NCBI RefSeq assembly: GCF_000969605.1
Contig: NZ_JZUE01000035.1
Coordinates: 1-42,148 of the forward strand
Origin: Aquincola tertiaricarbonis
Lineage (GTDB): Bacteria; Pseudomonadota; Gammaproteobacteria; Burkholderiales; Burkholderiaceae_C
Length of the DNA: 42,148 bases
Direction: 5' to 3'
Part shown: positions 1-8,616 of the stretch, piece after piece
Layout: every line of letters starts with the position of its first letter
How positions within the stretch are numbered: the first letter of the stretch is position 1
Program-made: the position numbers and the translations under genes
The notes under the pieces: model-generated
Told to the model about the DNA's origin: nothing
Seen by the model: the letters and a program-made list of their open reading frames with translations, nothing else
The model's database searches: none

Positions 1-257
1 GTGGCCGGCGCGCGGCCTGCGGGCTCGCGGGCGGCGGTGCGGCCGCCGGGCTGGCGGGCCGGGGCGGGTGCCGGCGCGGCCTTGGCCGCGGGCACCTCGG
101 TCTCGTCATGGCTGAACAGGTCCAGCACCGCGGGCGCCACCTCGGCCGCTGCAGGTTGCTTGGCGGCGCGTTTGCCGGTCTTGGGCGCGGCCTGCGAATC
201 GAAGTCGGCGGAAGCGAGTACGGCTGCTTTGCGGGTCGGCGGCTTGGGCAGGGGCAT
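1..257 (-). CDS. N-terminal part of a probable PhoH-family (PIN-PhoH) ATPase, cut by the window edge
   Basis: The frame opens with an ATG at 257 on the minus strand and stays open to the window edge, giving 85 residues that begin MPLPKPPTRKAAVLASADF and then become rich in Ala, Pro and Lys. No catalytic domain is inside the window. The short start MPLPxPPTK followed by a low-complexity linker is how the PIN-PhoH ATPases of Burkholderiales commonly begin, and that gene is often found just downstream of bcp. The identification therefore rests on the N-terminus and on context recalled from related genomes, not on a domain seen here. No clear Shine-Dalgarno sequence precedes the ATG. It could instead be another protein with a histone-like Ala/Lys-rich start. 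Confidence 0.5.
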   Translation of the reverse strand, partial: MPLPKPPTRKAAVLASADFDSQAAPKTGKRAAKQPAAAEVAPAVLDLFSHDETEVPAAKAAPAPAPARQPGGRTAAREPAGRAPA

Positions 258-290
258 GGGCGGTGGGCTTTTCAGGCTCGTAGAAACGAC

Positions 291-318
291 AAAGCCGCGC
301 AGGGGCCTGCGCGGCTTT
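291..318 (-). terminator. Hairpin terminator downstream of bcp
   Basis: A perfect inverted repeat AAAGCCGCGCAGG / CCTGCGCGGCTTT (291-303 and 306-318) lies 85 bases past the bcp stop and before the next minus-strand gene. Read on the minus strand it ends in TTT followed by the T-rich stretch GTCGTTTCT. This fits a Rho-independent terminator with a weak U-tract that separates bcp from the downstream gene. Confidence 0.7.
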
Positions 319-402
319 GGAGGGGGATGGACGCGGGGTCGCAACAACTCACGAACATGCGGCGCATTATGCGCCGGGGTTCATGACCGTTGCGGGGCGT
401 GC

Positions 403-879
403 TCAGGCGGCGAGTTTCAAGGCGTTCACCGCCTTGATCACTTCTTCGACGTGGCCGGCGACCTTCAGGCCGCGCCACTCGGCACGCAGCACGCCGTTGG
501 CGTCGATCAGGAAGGTGCTGCGCTCGATGCCCTTGACCTTCTTGCCGTACATGATCTTGTTCTTCACCACGCCGAACATGTGGCAGAGCTTCTCTTCGGT
601 GTCGGCGATCAGTTCGAACGGCAGGTCGAGCGCCTGCTTGAACTTCTCGTGCGAGGCCATGTTGTCGCGCGACACGCCGAAGACCACGGCGCCGGCGGCC
701 ACCAGCTCCTTGTGGTGGTCACGAAACTGCATTGCTTCGGTGGTGCAGCCGGGGGTGTTGTCCTTCGGGTAGAAGTACAGGATCACCGTCTGACCGGCAT
801 ACGCCTGGGGTGTGAATTTCACACCGCCCGTGGCAAGCGCTTCAAACTCCGGGAGGGCTTTATTGAGGGCTGGCGTCAT
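403..879 (-). CDS. bcp: Thioredoxin-dependent thiol peroxidase, Bcp/PrxQ peroxiredoxin
   Basis: The 158-residue protein is a complete AhpC/TSA-fold peroxiredoxin of the Bcp/PrxQ group, which reduces hydroperoxides in the cytoplasm using thioredoxin. The active-site motif is FYPKDNTPGCTTEA, with the peroxidatic cysteine at residue 45. The usual resolving cysteine five residues later is replaced by Met50, whereas a second cysteine at residue 99 (EEKLCHMFG) matches Cys99 of the E. coli protein. Length and ends match the family. The gene sits between a Mth938-type gene (117 bases upstream on the same strand) and a terminator hairpin. Confidence 0.95.
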   Translation of the reverse strand: MTPALNKALPEFEALATGGVKFTPQAYAGQTVILYFYPKDNTPGCTTEAMQFRDHHKELVAAGAVVFGVSRDNMASHEKFKQALDLPFELIADTEEKLCHMFGVVKNKIMYGKKVKGIERSTFLIDANGVLRAEWRGLKVAGHVEEVIKAVNALKLAA

Positions 880-995
880 GAAGGCGGATCTCTTCTATGG
901 GGTTACCTGACGGTGCAGGAACAACCCTCGATTATACGGGGGTCGTACGACGAGCTCGGTTTCGTGAGGTTTGAACTTGCCTTGCCGGTGAGGAT

Positions 996-1373
996 TCACT
1001 GCGCTGGCAGCAACAGGGCCGCGACGACCGATCGGCCTTCGCTGGCAAGCACGTTGTAGGTGCGGCAGGCGGCCGCGGTATCCATCGTCTCCACGCCGAT
1101 GCGCCGCTCGATCAGCGAGCGCTGCAGCGCCGGGCTGACGAAGCGCAGCTGCGGGCCCGAGCCGAAGATCACCAGTTCGGGCTGCAGCGACAGCACCTGC
1201 TCGAAGTGCGCCGCGGTGAGTTCCGCGAGCGCGCCCACGGGCCATGCCAGCGCCTGGCCGCGCCAGGGCACCAGCACGCTGGCGGTCCAGGGCGTGCCGT
1301 TGACCCACAGGCGCCCGGGCTCCACGCGCGAGATGCTGTTGACGCCTTCGAGATGGTCGGGTTGGAATTTCAT
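996..1373 (-). CDS. Mth938-like domain (DUF498) protein
   Basis: The protein of 125 residues begins MKFQPDHLEGVNSISRVEPG and has the family hallmarks WVNG near residue 25 and LVIFGSGPQLRF followed by GVETMDTAAACRTYNVLASEGRSV (described here in two parts). Members of this small single-domain family are of unknown biochemical role; the human homologue is the mitochondrial protein NDUFAF3. The frame stays open 21 codons further upstream, but the family starts at MKF, so 1373 is chosen. The gene is divergent from alaA, only 37 bases away, and lies upstream of bcp on the same strand. Confidence 0.85.
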   Translation of the reverse strand: MKFQPDHLEGVNSISRVEPGRLWVNGTPWTASVLVPWRGQALAWPVGALAELTAAHFEQVLSLQPELVIFGSGPQLRFVSPALQRSLIERRIGVETMDTAAACRTYNVLASEGRSVVAALLLPAQ

Positions 1374-1410
1374 ACGTGCTCTAATTATCGGTTCTTCGGA
1401 GAATCCCCCT

Positions 1411-2637
1411 GTGAAGCCTCTCTCAAAGTCCACCAAGCTCGCCGACGTGTGTTACGACATTCGTGGACCCGTCCTGGCCAAGGCCCGGCAGATGGAGGAC
1501 GAGGGGCAGAAGATCATCAAGCTCAACATCGGCAACGTGGCCGCGTTCGGGCTGGAGCCGCCCGACGAGATCGTGCAGGACATGATCCGCAACCTGCCGC
1601 ACACGGCGGGCTACACCGACAGCCTGGGCCTGTTTGCGCCGCGCAAGGCGGTGGTGCACTACACGCAGCAAAAGCAGATCAAGGGCGTCACGGTCGACGA
1701 CGTCTACCTGGGCAACGGTGTTTCCGAGCTCATCACGATGAGCCTGAACGCGCTGCTCAACAACGGCGACGAGGTGCTGCTGCCTTCGCCCGACTACCCG
1801 CTGTACACCGCCTCGGTGGCGCTGTCCGGCGGCACGCCGGTGCACTACATGTGCGACGAGCAGAGCGACTGGCTGCCGGACATCGCCGACATCCGCTCGA
1901 AGATCACGGCCAACACCAAGGCCATCGTCGTCATCAACCCGAACAACCCGACCGGCGCGCTGTACCCCGAGAGCGTGCTGCGCGAGATCGTGCAGGTGGC
2001 GCGCGAGCACCAGCTGCTGATCCTGGCCGACGAGATCTATGACAAGACGCTGTACGACGGCGCGGTGCACACCAGCATCGCCTCGCTGGCCGACGACGTG
2101 CTGTGCATCACCTACAACGGGCTGTCCAAGAACTACCGCAGCTGCGGCTACCGCGCCGGCTGGATGGTGGTGTCGGGCGACAAGCGCCATGCACGCGACT
2201 ACATCGAGGGCCTGAACATGCTGGCCTCGATGCGGCTGTGCGCCAACACGCCGGGCCAGCTCGCCATCCAGACCGCGCTGGGCGGCTACCAGAGCATCAA
2301 CGACCTGGTGGCGCCCACGGGCCGGCTGTGCCGCCAGCGCGACCTGGCCTACGAGCTGCTGACTCAGATCCCGGGCGTGAGCGTGGTCAAGCCCAAGGCC
2401 GCGCTGTACATGTTCCCGCGGCTGGACCCGCGCATGTACCCGATCCAGAACGACCAGCAGTTCGCCTACGAGTTGCTGGCCGAGGAGAAAGTGCTGATCG
2501 TGCAGGGCACGGGCTTCAACTGGCCCACGCCCGACCACTTCCGCATCGTGTTCCTGCCCAATTCCGACGACCTGGCCGAGGCCATCGGCCGCATCGCGCG
2601 CTTCCTCGAGCACTACCGCAAGAGACATTCCCAATGA
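1411..2637 (+). CDS. alaA: Glutamate-pyruvate aminotransferase AlaA (PLP-dependent)
   Basis: A class I/II aminotransferase of 408 residues that makes alanine from pyruvate and glutamate. The start is a GTG at 1411 (VKPLSKSTKLADVCYDIRGP), which aligns with the start of E. coli AlaA (MSPIEKSSKLENVCYDIRGP). Similarity to AlaA is high throughout, for example INPNNPTGA at 176-184, LADEIYDK at 205-212 and the PLP lysine in NGLSKNYR at Lys240. It is the first gene of a compact run. Its TGA overlaps the ATG of hom (ATGA at 2634-2637), so translation of the two is probably coupled. The frame is open far upstream of the GTG, but that stretch is the antisense of the Mth938-type gene. Confidence 0.93.
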   Translation: MKPLSKSTKLADVCYDIRGPVLAKARQMEDEGQKIIKLNIGNVAAFGLEPPDEIVQDMIRNLPHTAGYTDSLGLFAPRKAVVHYTQQKQIKGVTVDDVYLGNGVSELITMSLNALLNNGDEVLLPSPDYPLYTASVALSGGTPVHYMCDEQSDWLPDIADIRSKITANTKAIVVINPNNPTGALYPESVLREIVQVAREHQLLILADEIYDKTLYDGAVHTSIASLADDVLCITYNGLSKNYRSCGYRAGWMVVSGDKRHARDYIEGLNMLASMRLCANTPGQLAIQTALGGYQSINDLVAPTGRLCRQRDLAYELLTQIPGVSVVKPKAALYMFPRLDPRMYPIQNDQQFAYELLAEEKVLIVQGTGFNWPTPDHFRIVFLPNSDDLAEAIGRIARFLEHYRKRHSQ

Positions 2638-3947
2638 AACCGATTCGGATCGCCGTGCTCGGCGCTGGCGTGGTGGCCAGCGGCGTGGTGCATGTGCTGC
2701 AACGCAACCAGGCTGAGATCCAGCGCCGCGCCGGCCGCGGGCTGGAAGTGGTGTCCATCACCGCGCGCAACACCGCCAAGGCCACCGAGGCGCTGGGTGC
2801 GTCCGGCGTGCCGATCGACCACGGCTTCGAGGCCGCGGTGCGCCGGCCCGACGTGGACATCGTGGTCGAGCTGATCGGCGGCACCGACCGCGCGCGCGCG
2901 CTGGTGCTGGCCGCGATCGAGGCCGGCAAGCACGTGGTCACCGCCAACAAGGCGCTGCTGGCGGTGCATGGCAGCGAGATCTTCGCGGCGGCCAGCGCAC
3001 GCGGCGTGATGGTCGGCTTCGAGGCGGCGGTGGCCGGCGGCATCCCCATCATCAAGGCGCTGCGCGAGGGCCTGACGGCCAACCGCATCGAGTGGATCGC
3101 CGGGATCATCAACGGCACCACCAACTTCATCCTCAGCGAGATGCGCAGCAAGGGCCTGGACTTCGCCACCGTGCTGGCCGAAGCGCAGCGCCTGGGTTAT
3201 GCCGAAGCCGACCCCACCTTCGACATCGAAGGCGTGGACGCCGCCCACAAGCTCACGCTGATGAGCGCCATCGCCTTCGGCGTGCCGGTGCAGTTCGACA
3301 AGGCCTATGTCGAGGGCATCACCAAGCTGCAGGCGGCCGACATCCGCTATGCCGAGCAGCTGGGCTACCGCATCAAGCTGCTGGGCATCACCCGCTGCCG
3401 CGACGACGGCATCGAGCTGCGCGTGCACCCCACGCTGGTGCCGGCCAAGCGCCTCATCGCCAATGTGGAAGGCGCGATGAACGCGGTGGTGGTGCAGGGC
3501 GATGCCGTGGGCACCACGCTGTACTACGGCAAGGGCGCCGGCAGCGAGCCCACCGCCAGCGCCGTGGTGGCCGACCTGGTCGACATCACCCGGCTGCACA
3601 CCGCCGACCCCGACCACCGCGTGCCGCACCTGGCCTTCCAGCCCGATGCGATGAGCGACGCGCCCATCCTGCCGATCGAGCAGGTGCGCACCGCCTTCTA
3701 CCTGCGCCTGGTGGTGGCCGACGAGACTGGGGTGCTGAGCCGCATCACCACCATCCTGGCCGAGCTGGACATCTCCATCGACGCGGTGCTGCAGCGCGAA
3801 TCCGCCGAAGGCGAGCGGCAGACCGACCTCATCATCCTGACGCACGACACCGTGGAAGGCCGCATGCGCAAGGCGCTTGCGCAGATGCAGGCGCTGCCCA
3901 CGGTGCTGGCGCCCATCGTCGCGCTGCGCAAGGAAGAACTGGCCTGA
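2634..3947 (+). CDS. hom: Homoserine dehydrogenase with C-terminal ACT domain
   Basis: The 437-residue enzyme reduces aspartate semialdehyde to homoserine, the branch-point step to threonine and methionine. The NAD(P)-binding domain begins at residue 5 (RIAVLGAGVVASG). The catalytic lysine is in VVTANKALLA (Lys106). The homoserine-binding region contains GIINGTTNFIL near residue 160. A C-terminal ACT domain (about 355-437, FYLRLVVADETGVLSRITTI) suggests feedback control by threonine. The ATG overlaps the alaA stop, and the stop is only two bases before the GTG of thrC, so the three genes form a translationally coupled run. Confidence 0.96.
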   Translation: MKPIRIAVLGAGVVASGVVHVLQRNQAEIQRRAGRGLEVVSITARNTAKATEALGASGVPIDHGFEAAVRRPDVDIVVELIGGTDRARALVLAAIEAGKHVVTANKALLAVHGSEIFAAASARGVMVGFEAAVAGGIPIIKALREGLTANRIEWIAGIINGTTNFILSEMRSKGLDFATVLAEAQRLGYAEADPTFDIEGVDAAHKLTLMSAIAFGVPVQFDKAYVEGITKLQAADIRYAEQLGYRIKLLGITRCRDDGIELRVHPTLVPAKRLIANVEGAMNAVVVQGDAVGTTLYYGKGAGSEPTASAVVADLVDITRLHTADPDHRVPHLAFQPDAMSDAPILPIEQVRTAFYLRLVVADETGVLSRITTILAELDISIDAVLQRESAEGERQTDLIILTHDTVEGRMRKALAQMQALPTVLAPIVALRKEELA

Positions 3948-3949
3948 CC

Positions 3950-5362
3950 GTGAAATACATCAGCACCCGCGGCAACACCGACCGCCGCAGCTTCAGCGAG
4001 ATCCTGCTCGAAGGCCTGGCGCCCGACGGCGGCCTGTACCTGCCCGAGCGCTATCCGCACATCGAGGACGCCACGATGAACCGCTGGCGCACGCTGTCGT
4101 ATGCGGACCTGGCGTTCGAGATCCTGTCGCTGTACATCGACGACATCCCGGCCGACGACCTGCGGGCGCTGACGCACAAGACCTACACCCATGCGGTGTT
4201 CGGCACCGAGGCCATCGTGCCGCTGAAGCCGCTGGAGCCGGGGCTGGCGCTGGAGGCGCTGTCCAACGGGCCCACGCTGGCCTTCAAGGACATGGCGATG
4301 CAGCTGCTGGGCCACCTGTTCGAGTACGAACTGGCCCGCCGCGGCGAGACGCTCAACATCCTGGGCGCCACCTCGGGCGACACCGGCAGCGCCGCCGAGT
4401 ACGCGATGCGCGGCAAGCAGGGCGTGCAGGTGTTCATGCTGAGCCCGCATGGCCGCATGAGCCCGTTCCAGCAGGCGCAGATGTTCAGCCTGCAGGACGA
4501 GAACATCCACAACATCGCCATCGAAGGCGTGTTCGACGACTGCCAGGACATCGTCAAGGCGGTGAGCAACGACCTGCCGTTCAAGCGCGCGCACCGCATC
4601 GGCACCGTCAACTCGATCAACTGGGCGCGGCTGCTGGCGCAGGTGGTGTACTACTTCGCCGGCTATTTCCAGGCCACGCAGCACAACCAGGAACGGGTGA
4701 GCTTCGCGGTGCCTTCGGGCAACTTCGGCAACATCTGCGCCGGCCACGTGGCCCGCATGATGGGCCTGCCGATCGAGCGGCTGATCCTGGCCACCAACGA
4801 GAACGACGTGCTGGACGAGTTCTTCCGCACCGGCACCTACCGCGTGCGCAAGGGCCACGAGACGCACGAGACCTCCAGCCCGTCGATGGACATCAGCAAG
4901 GCGAGCAACTTCGAGCGCTTCGTCTTCGACCTGATGAACCGCGACGGCGAGCAGGTGCGCCACCTGTTCGGCGAGGAGGTGGAGCAGGCCGGCGTGTTCA
5001 GCCTCAAGCCCGATGAATTCGAGCGCATCGCGTCCTTCGGCTTCGTGTCGGGCAAGAGCACCCATGCCGACCGGCTGCGCACCATCCGCGACACCTGGGA
5101 GCACTACGGCGTGATGATCGACACCCACACCGCCGACGGCCTGAAGGTGGCGCGTGAGCAGTCGCTGGCCGGCACCACCACGCTGGTGCTGGAAACCGCG
5201 CTGCCGGTGAAGTTCGCCGAGACGATCCGCGAGGCGCTGGGCCGCGAGCCCGACCGCCCGGCTGCGCTGCAGGGCATCGAGGACCTGCCCAAGCGCTTCA
5301 CCGTGATGCCGGCCGATCCGCAGGGCGTCAAGGCCTACATCTCGGCCCGCGTCAGCACTTGA
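3950..5362 (+). CDS. thrC: Threonine synthase
   Basis: The 470-residue PLP enzyme converts O-phosphohomoserine to threonine. It starts at a GTG (VKYISTRGNTDRRSFSEILLEGLAPDGGLY), the standard start region of the ThrC type found in proteobacteria. The PLP lysine lies in GPTLAFKDMAMQLLG at Lys113, and LGATSGDTGSAAEYA provides the phosphate-binding loop. SFAVPSGNFGNICAG and the C-terminal catalytic regions are intact. It follows hom by two bases and its stop TGA overlaps the first start codon of mobB. The alternative ATG is much further inside and would remove conserved sequence. Confidence 0.96.
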   Translation: MKYISTRGNTDRRSFSEILLEGLAPDGGLYLPERYPHIEDATMNRWRTLSYADLAFEILSLYIDDIPADDLRALTHKTYTHAVFGTEAIVPLKPLEPGLALEALSNGPTLAFKDMAMQLLGHLFEYELARRGETLNILGATSGDTGSAAEYAMRGKQGVQVFMLSPHGRMSPFQQAQMFSLQDENIHNIAIEGVFDDCQDIVKAVSNDLPFKRAHRIGTVNSINWARLLAQVVYYFAGYFQATQHNQERVSFAVPSGNFGNICAGHVARMMGLPIERLILATNENDVLDEFFRTGTYRVRKGHETHETSSPSMDISKASNFERFVFDLMNRDGEQVRHLFGEEVEQAGVFSLKPDEFERIASFGFVSGKSTHADRLRTIRDTWEHYGVMIDTHTADGLKVAREQSLAGTTTLVLETALPVKFAETIREALGREPDRPAALQGIEDLPKRFTVMPADPQGVKAYISARVST

Positions 5363-5925
5363 TCCAGCAGGCAGTGCCCGTGAAGGTGGTGGGTTTCGCC
5401 GGCCCGTCCAACGTCGGCAAGACCACGCTGATCACCGGCGTGCTGGCCGCGCTGAAGGCGTCGGGCCGGCGGGTGTCGGTGCTCAAGCATGCGCACAAGC
5501 GCTTCGACGTCGACCAGCCCGGCAAGGACAGCTGGCGCCACCGCGAGGCCGGTGCCTTCGAGGTGCTGCTGGCTTCGCAGAAGCGGCTGGCGCTGCTGCG
5601 CGAGTACGACGCCGAGACCGAACCATCGGTGCACCAGCTGCTGGCCGAGCTGTCGCCCTGCGACTGGGTGCTGGTCGAAGGCTTCAAGCATGCCGACCTG
5701 CCGAAGATCGAGGTGCGCCGCGCCGCCGCGCCCGAGCAGATGGCGCCGCTCTACACCGACGATCCCTTCGTGGTGGCGCTGGCCACCGACAGCCCGCCGC
5801 CGGTGGCCACGTCGCTGCCGCAGCTTTCCATCGACGATCCCGCCGCGGTGGCGCAATGGCTGCTGCAATCGGGCGACCGCTTCGACTACCGGCCGGAGCA
5901 CCACTTTCCCGACGAGGCTGCATGA
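5359..5925 (+). CDS. mobB: Molybdopterin-guanine dinucleotide biosynthesis adaptor MobB
   Basis: The 188-residue P-loop GTPase of the MobB family assists attachment of GMP to molybdopterin. The Walker A motif is FAGPSNVGKTTL at residues 13-24; LKHAHKRFDVDQPGKDSWRHREAGA and DWVLVEGFKHADLPKIEV are typical MobB segments. The first possible start is a TTG at 5359 that overlaps the thrC stop; GTG codons at 5374 and 5380 are equally plausible, the last one beginning VKVVGFAG, close to the usual start. The stop overlaps the moeA ATG (ATGA), so coupling is likely. Confidence 0.92.
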   Translation: MIQQAVPVKVVGFAGPSNVGKTTLITGVLAALKASGRRVSVLKHAHKRFDVDQPGKDSWRHREAGAFEVLLASQKRLALLREYDAETEPSVHQLLAELSPCDWVLVEGFKHADLPKIEVRRAAAPEQMAPLYTDDPFVVALATDSPPPVATSLPQLSIDDPAAVAQWLLQSGDRFDYRPEHHFPDEAA

Positions 5926-7199
5926 CCCCATCCCCCGAGCGTTCCCCGCTGATGTCGCTGGACGAGGCGCTGCGCCTGCTGGGCGAGGGCGCCCGCGCCG
6001 CGGCGATCACCGACACCGAGACGCTGTCCACCTTCGATGCGCTGGGCCGCGTGCTGGCCGCCGAGGTGCGCTCCGGCCTGGACGTGCCGCCGCAGGACAA
6101 CACTGCGATGGACGGCTACGCCGTGCGCGTGGCCGACGTGCAGGCCGAAGGCACCGTGCTGCCGGTGAGCCAGCGCATCCCCGCCGGCACCGTGGGCCAG
6201 CCGCTGCAGCCCGGCACCGCGGCGCGCATCTTCACCGGCGCGCAGATCCCGGCCGGCGCCGATGCGGTGGTGATGCAGGAACGCTGTGAGGCGGTGGCAG
6301 GCGGGGCGGGTGACCTCGGCAGCGTGCGCGTGAACCTGCTGCCCACGCCGGGCCTCTCGATCCGCCGCCGTGGCGAGGATGTGCGCAGCGGCGCCGTGGT
6401 GCTGGAGCGCGGCCAGCGCCTGTCGCCGCAGGCGCTGGGCCTGGCCGCCTCGGTGGGCGCCGCCACGGTGCAGGTGCTGCGCCGGCCGCGGGTGGCACTG
6501 TTTTCCACCGGCGACGAGCTGGTGATGCCCGACGAGGTGCCGCCCGAGCGCATGCCGCCGGGCGCGATCTACAACTCCAACCGCTTCACGTTGCGCGGGC
6601 TGCTGCAGTCGGCCGGCTGCGAGGTGACCGACCTGGGCATCGTGGCCGACCGGCTGGACGCCACGCGGCAGGCGCTGCGCACGGCGGCCGAGGGGCACGA
6701 CCTGATCCTCACCTGCGGTGGCGTGTCGGTGGGCGACGAAGACCATGTGAAGCCCGCCGTGCAGGCCGAGGGCCGGCTGGCGCTGTGGCAGCTGGCGATC
6801 AAGCCGGGCAAGCCGCTGGCCTTTGGCGCGGTGAACCGGGCCGGCGGTGGCGAAGCCTTGTTCGTCGGCCTGCCGGGCAACCCGGTGTCGGCCTTCATCA
6901 CCTTCATGGTGGCGGTGCGCCCGGTGCTGCAGGCGCTGCAGGGCCTGCCGGCCACGCTGCCGCGCGCCATGCAGGCCCGCGCCGGCTTCGACTGGCTGCG
7001 GCCCGACAAGCGGCGCGAGTTCCTGCGCGTGCGCTTCGATGAGGCCAGCGGCGCGCTGGTGCTGTTCAGCAACCAGGGCTCGGGCGTGCTCACGTCCACC
7101 GTCTGGGCCGACGGCCTGGTGGACAACCCGCCCGGCCAGGCCATCGCGAAGGGCGACACCGTCGCCTTCCTGCCGATGCAGGCGCTGGTGGGCACCTGA
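5922..7199 (+). CDS. moeA: Molybdopterin molybdenumtransferase MoeA
   Basis: The 425-residue enzyme inserts molybdate into adenylylated molybdopterin. Family hallmarks are DNTAMDGYAVR near residue 60, RIFTGAQIPAGADAVVMQE near 100, the MPT-binding region VALFSTGDELV near 190, TCGGVSVGDEDHVK near 265, and FVGLPGNPVSAFITFM near 310. The ATG at 5922 overlaps the mobB stop; an internal ATG at 5952 (MSLDEALRLL) would also give a complete domain. moaD follows after 13 bases, so the cofactor genes are cotranscribed with the threonine genes. Confidence 0.95.
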   Translation: MTPSPERSPLMSLDEALRLLGEGARAAAITDTETLSTFDALGRVLAAEVRSGLDVPPQDNTAMDGYAVRVADVQAEGTVLPVSQRIPAGTVGQPLQPGTAARIFTGAQIPAGADAVVMQERCEAVAGGAGDLGSVRVNLLPTPGLSIRRRGEDVRSGAVVLERGQRLSPQALGLAASVGAATVQVLRRPRVALFSTGDELVMPDEVPPERMPPGAIYNSNRFTLRGLLQSAGCEVTDLGIVADRLDATRQALRTAAEGHDLILTCGGVSVGDEDHVKPAVQAEGRLALWQLAIKPGKPLAFGAVNRAGGGEALFVGLPGNPVSAFITFMVAVRPVLQALQGLPATLPRAMQARAGFDWLRPDKRREFLRVRFDEASGALVLFSNQGSGVLTSTVWADGLVDNPPGQAIAKGDTVAFLPMQALVGT

Positions 7200-7212
7200 G
7201 CGGGCCGGCGCG

Positions 7213-7467
7213 ATGAAGGTGCAGGTGCGTTACTTCGCCTCGCTGCGCGAGGCACTGGGCAGCGGCGAGGCCGTCGAGCTGCCCGCCGGCAGCCGCGTGG
7301 CCGACCTGCGCGCCGCACTGGTGACGCGCAGCCCGCTGCATGCCGAGAAGCTGGGCGCCGGCCGCGCGGTGCGCTGTGCGGTCGACCAGCTGATGTGCCA
7401 GGACGAAGCCCAGCCGCTGCCCGAGGGCGCCGAGGTGGCGTTCTTCCCTCCGGTCACCGGCGGCTGA
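7213..7467 (+). CDS. moaD: Molybdopterin synthase small subunit MoaD
   Basis: An 84-residue ubiquitin-fold sulfur carrier that gives its C-terminal thiocarboxylate to precursor Z when paired with MoaE. It starts MKVQVRYFASLREALG, contains LPAGSRVADLRAAL, and ends FFPPVTGG with the obligatory terminal Gly-Gly. It lies 13 bases after moeA. The large-subunit gene moaE is not adjacent but about 1.1 kb downstream, beyond an oppositely oriented dapA gene whose stop is only nine bases from the moaD stop. Confidence 0.95.
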   Translation: MKVQVRYFASLREALGSGEAVELPAGSRVADLRAALVTRSPLHAEKLGAGRAVRCAVDQLMCQDEAQPLPEGAEVAFFPPVTGG

Positions 7468-7476
7468 AGGCGGGCT

Positions 7477-8358
7477 TCAGCCTGCCGCGGCCAGCCGGCC
7501 GAGATCGGCCACCAAGCCTTCGATGCGCTGCTGCAGCGCCGCCGACACCGGCCGCATCGGCGCGCGCAGCTCGTTCTTCAGCAGGCCTTGCGCCGCCAGC
7601 GCGGCCTTGGCCGGTGCCGGGTTGGGCTCGGCGAAGGCGGCGTCGATCCAGGGCAGCAGTGCCTGCCACAGCCGGCGCGCGGCGGGCAGGTCGCCGGCCA
7701 GCAGCTGCTCGCGCAGCCGCACGAAGAGCCGCGGGTGCAGATGGGCCGAGGCCGAGATGCTGCCCGCGCCGCCTGCGCACAGCGTGGCGAAGATGTTCAC
7801 GTCGTCGCCCGCCAGCACCTGCAGCCGGCCGTCGTCGATCAGCGCCTGCGTGTCGGCAGCGCAGCCACCGCAGTCCTTCAGGCCGGTGATGCGCTCATGC
7901 GCCGCCAGCGCCAGCGCCGTCTCGCGCTGGATGCGGGTGCCGGTGCGCGAAGGAATGTCGTAGAGCACCACCGGCAGCGGCGAGGCATCGGCCAGCATGC
8001 TGAAGAAGTCGATCACGCCGGCCTGCGGCGGCTTGACGTACAGCGGCGGCGGCACCAGGAAGCCCTGCACGCCGCATTCGGCCCACTGCAGCAGTTCGTC
8101 GCGCACCGCGGCCGGCGCGCTGCCGGCCACGCCCATCAGCACCGGCAGGCCGGCCCGCTCGGCCATCACCGCCTGCAGCACCTGGCGCTGCTCCGCCTCG
8201 CTCAGCAGCGCCGCTTCGCCGGTGCTGCCGCACACCACGTAGCCGGCGATGCCGCCGGTCGCCAGCGTGGCCACCAGCCGGCGCAGCGCCGGCAGGTCGA
8301 CACGGCCGCCGTCGAAGGGAGTGACGAGGGGGATCCACACACCTGAAAGATCGAGCAC
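7477..8358 (-). CDS. dapA: 4-hydroxy-tetrahydrodipicolinate synthase (DapA type)
   Basis: A class I aldolase of 293 residues, the length of E. coli DapA. It condenses pyruvate with aspartate semialdehyde on the lysine pathway. Active-site residues fall at the canonical positions: Tyr107 (PLYVKP), Tyr133 and Arg138 in YDIPSRTG, and the Schiff-base lysine Lys161 in ITGLKDCGG. The usual TT pair in the GTTGE motif is Ser-Thr here (CGSTGEAA). FAEPNPAPAK matches the dimer-region motif of DapA. The start is a GTG at 8358, preceded by GGAG eight bases upstream; the frame extends further upstream without homology. A DapA-like paralog for another 2-keto acid cannot be excluded. It sits opposite to and inside the molybdopterin gene run. 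Confidence 0.85.
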   Translation of the reverse strand: MLDLSGVWIPLVTPFDGGRVDLPALRRLVATLATGGIAGYVVCGSTGEAALLSEAEQRQVLQAVMAERAGLPVLMGVAGSAPAAVRDELLQWAECGVQGFLVPPPLYVKPPQAGVIDFFSMLADASPLPVVLYDIPSRTGTRIQRETALALAAHERITGLKDCGGCAADTQALIDDGRLQVLAGDDVNIFATLCAGGAGSISASAHLHPRLFVRLREQLLAGDLPAARRLWQALLPWIDAAFAEPNPAPAKAALAAQGLLKNELRAPMRPVSAALQQRIEGLVADLGRLAAAG

Positions 8359-8616
8359 GAACAGTTCTCCTGGTTGCGACCGCAAGGGGCAAACCGTGTG
8401 CGCGTGGCGGCTCAGCGGGTGGGTGGCAGCGGGGAGCAGGGGGGTGGAGCGGGGCGGCCAGGTCCGTTGCGTCGCGCATCCGAACACGGAACCGCAGCTC
8501 CGGTCAGAAGCGCCGCAGTTTTTTGAGGCCCAGGCTTGCGCCCAGGTCGCCGAAGCGGGCTGGGGACAAGGTGTTGCCGGGCATGGGGCTGAATTCTAGA
8601 TGCCACAATCCCGCAA

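Noticed and set aside
1-350. A plus-strand gene starting at 1
   Set aside because: The plus-strand frame is Gly/Ala/Arg-rich, runs through a terminator hairpin and antisense to bcp, and shows no conserved domain. The minus-strand frame ending at the window edge is the better candidate.
1060-1410. N-terminal extension of alaA to an upstream ATG
   Set aside because: The extra 117 codons are the antisense of the Mth938-type gene and have no aminotransferase homology; the GTG at 1411 matches the start of E. coli AlaA.
8504-8584. A 26-codon minus-strand frame (MPGNTLSPARFGDLGASL...) upstream of dapA
   Set aside because: It has no ribosome-binding site and no recognised family, and it lies in the divergent dapA/moaE control region. 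A leader peptide cannot be excluded but is not supported.
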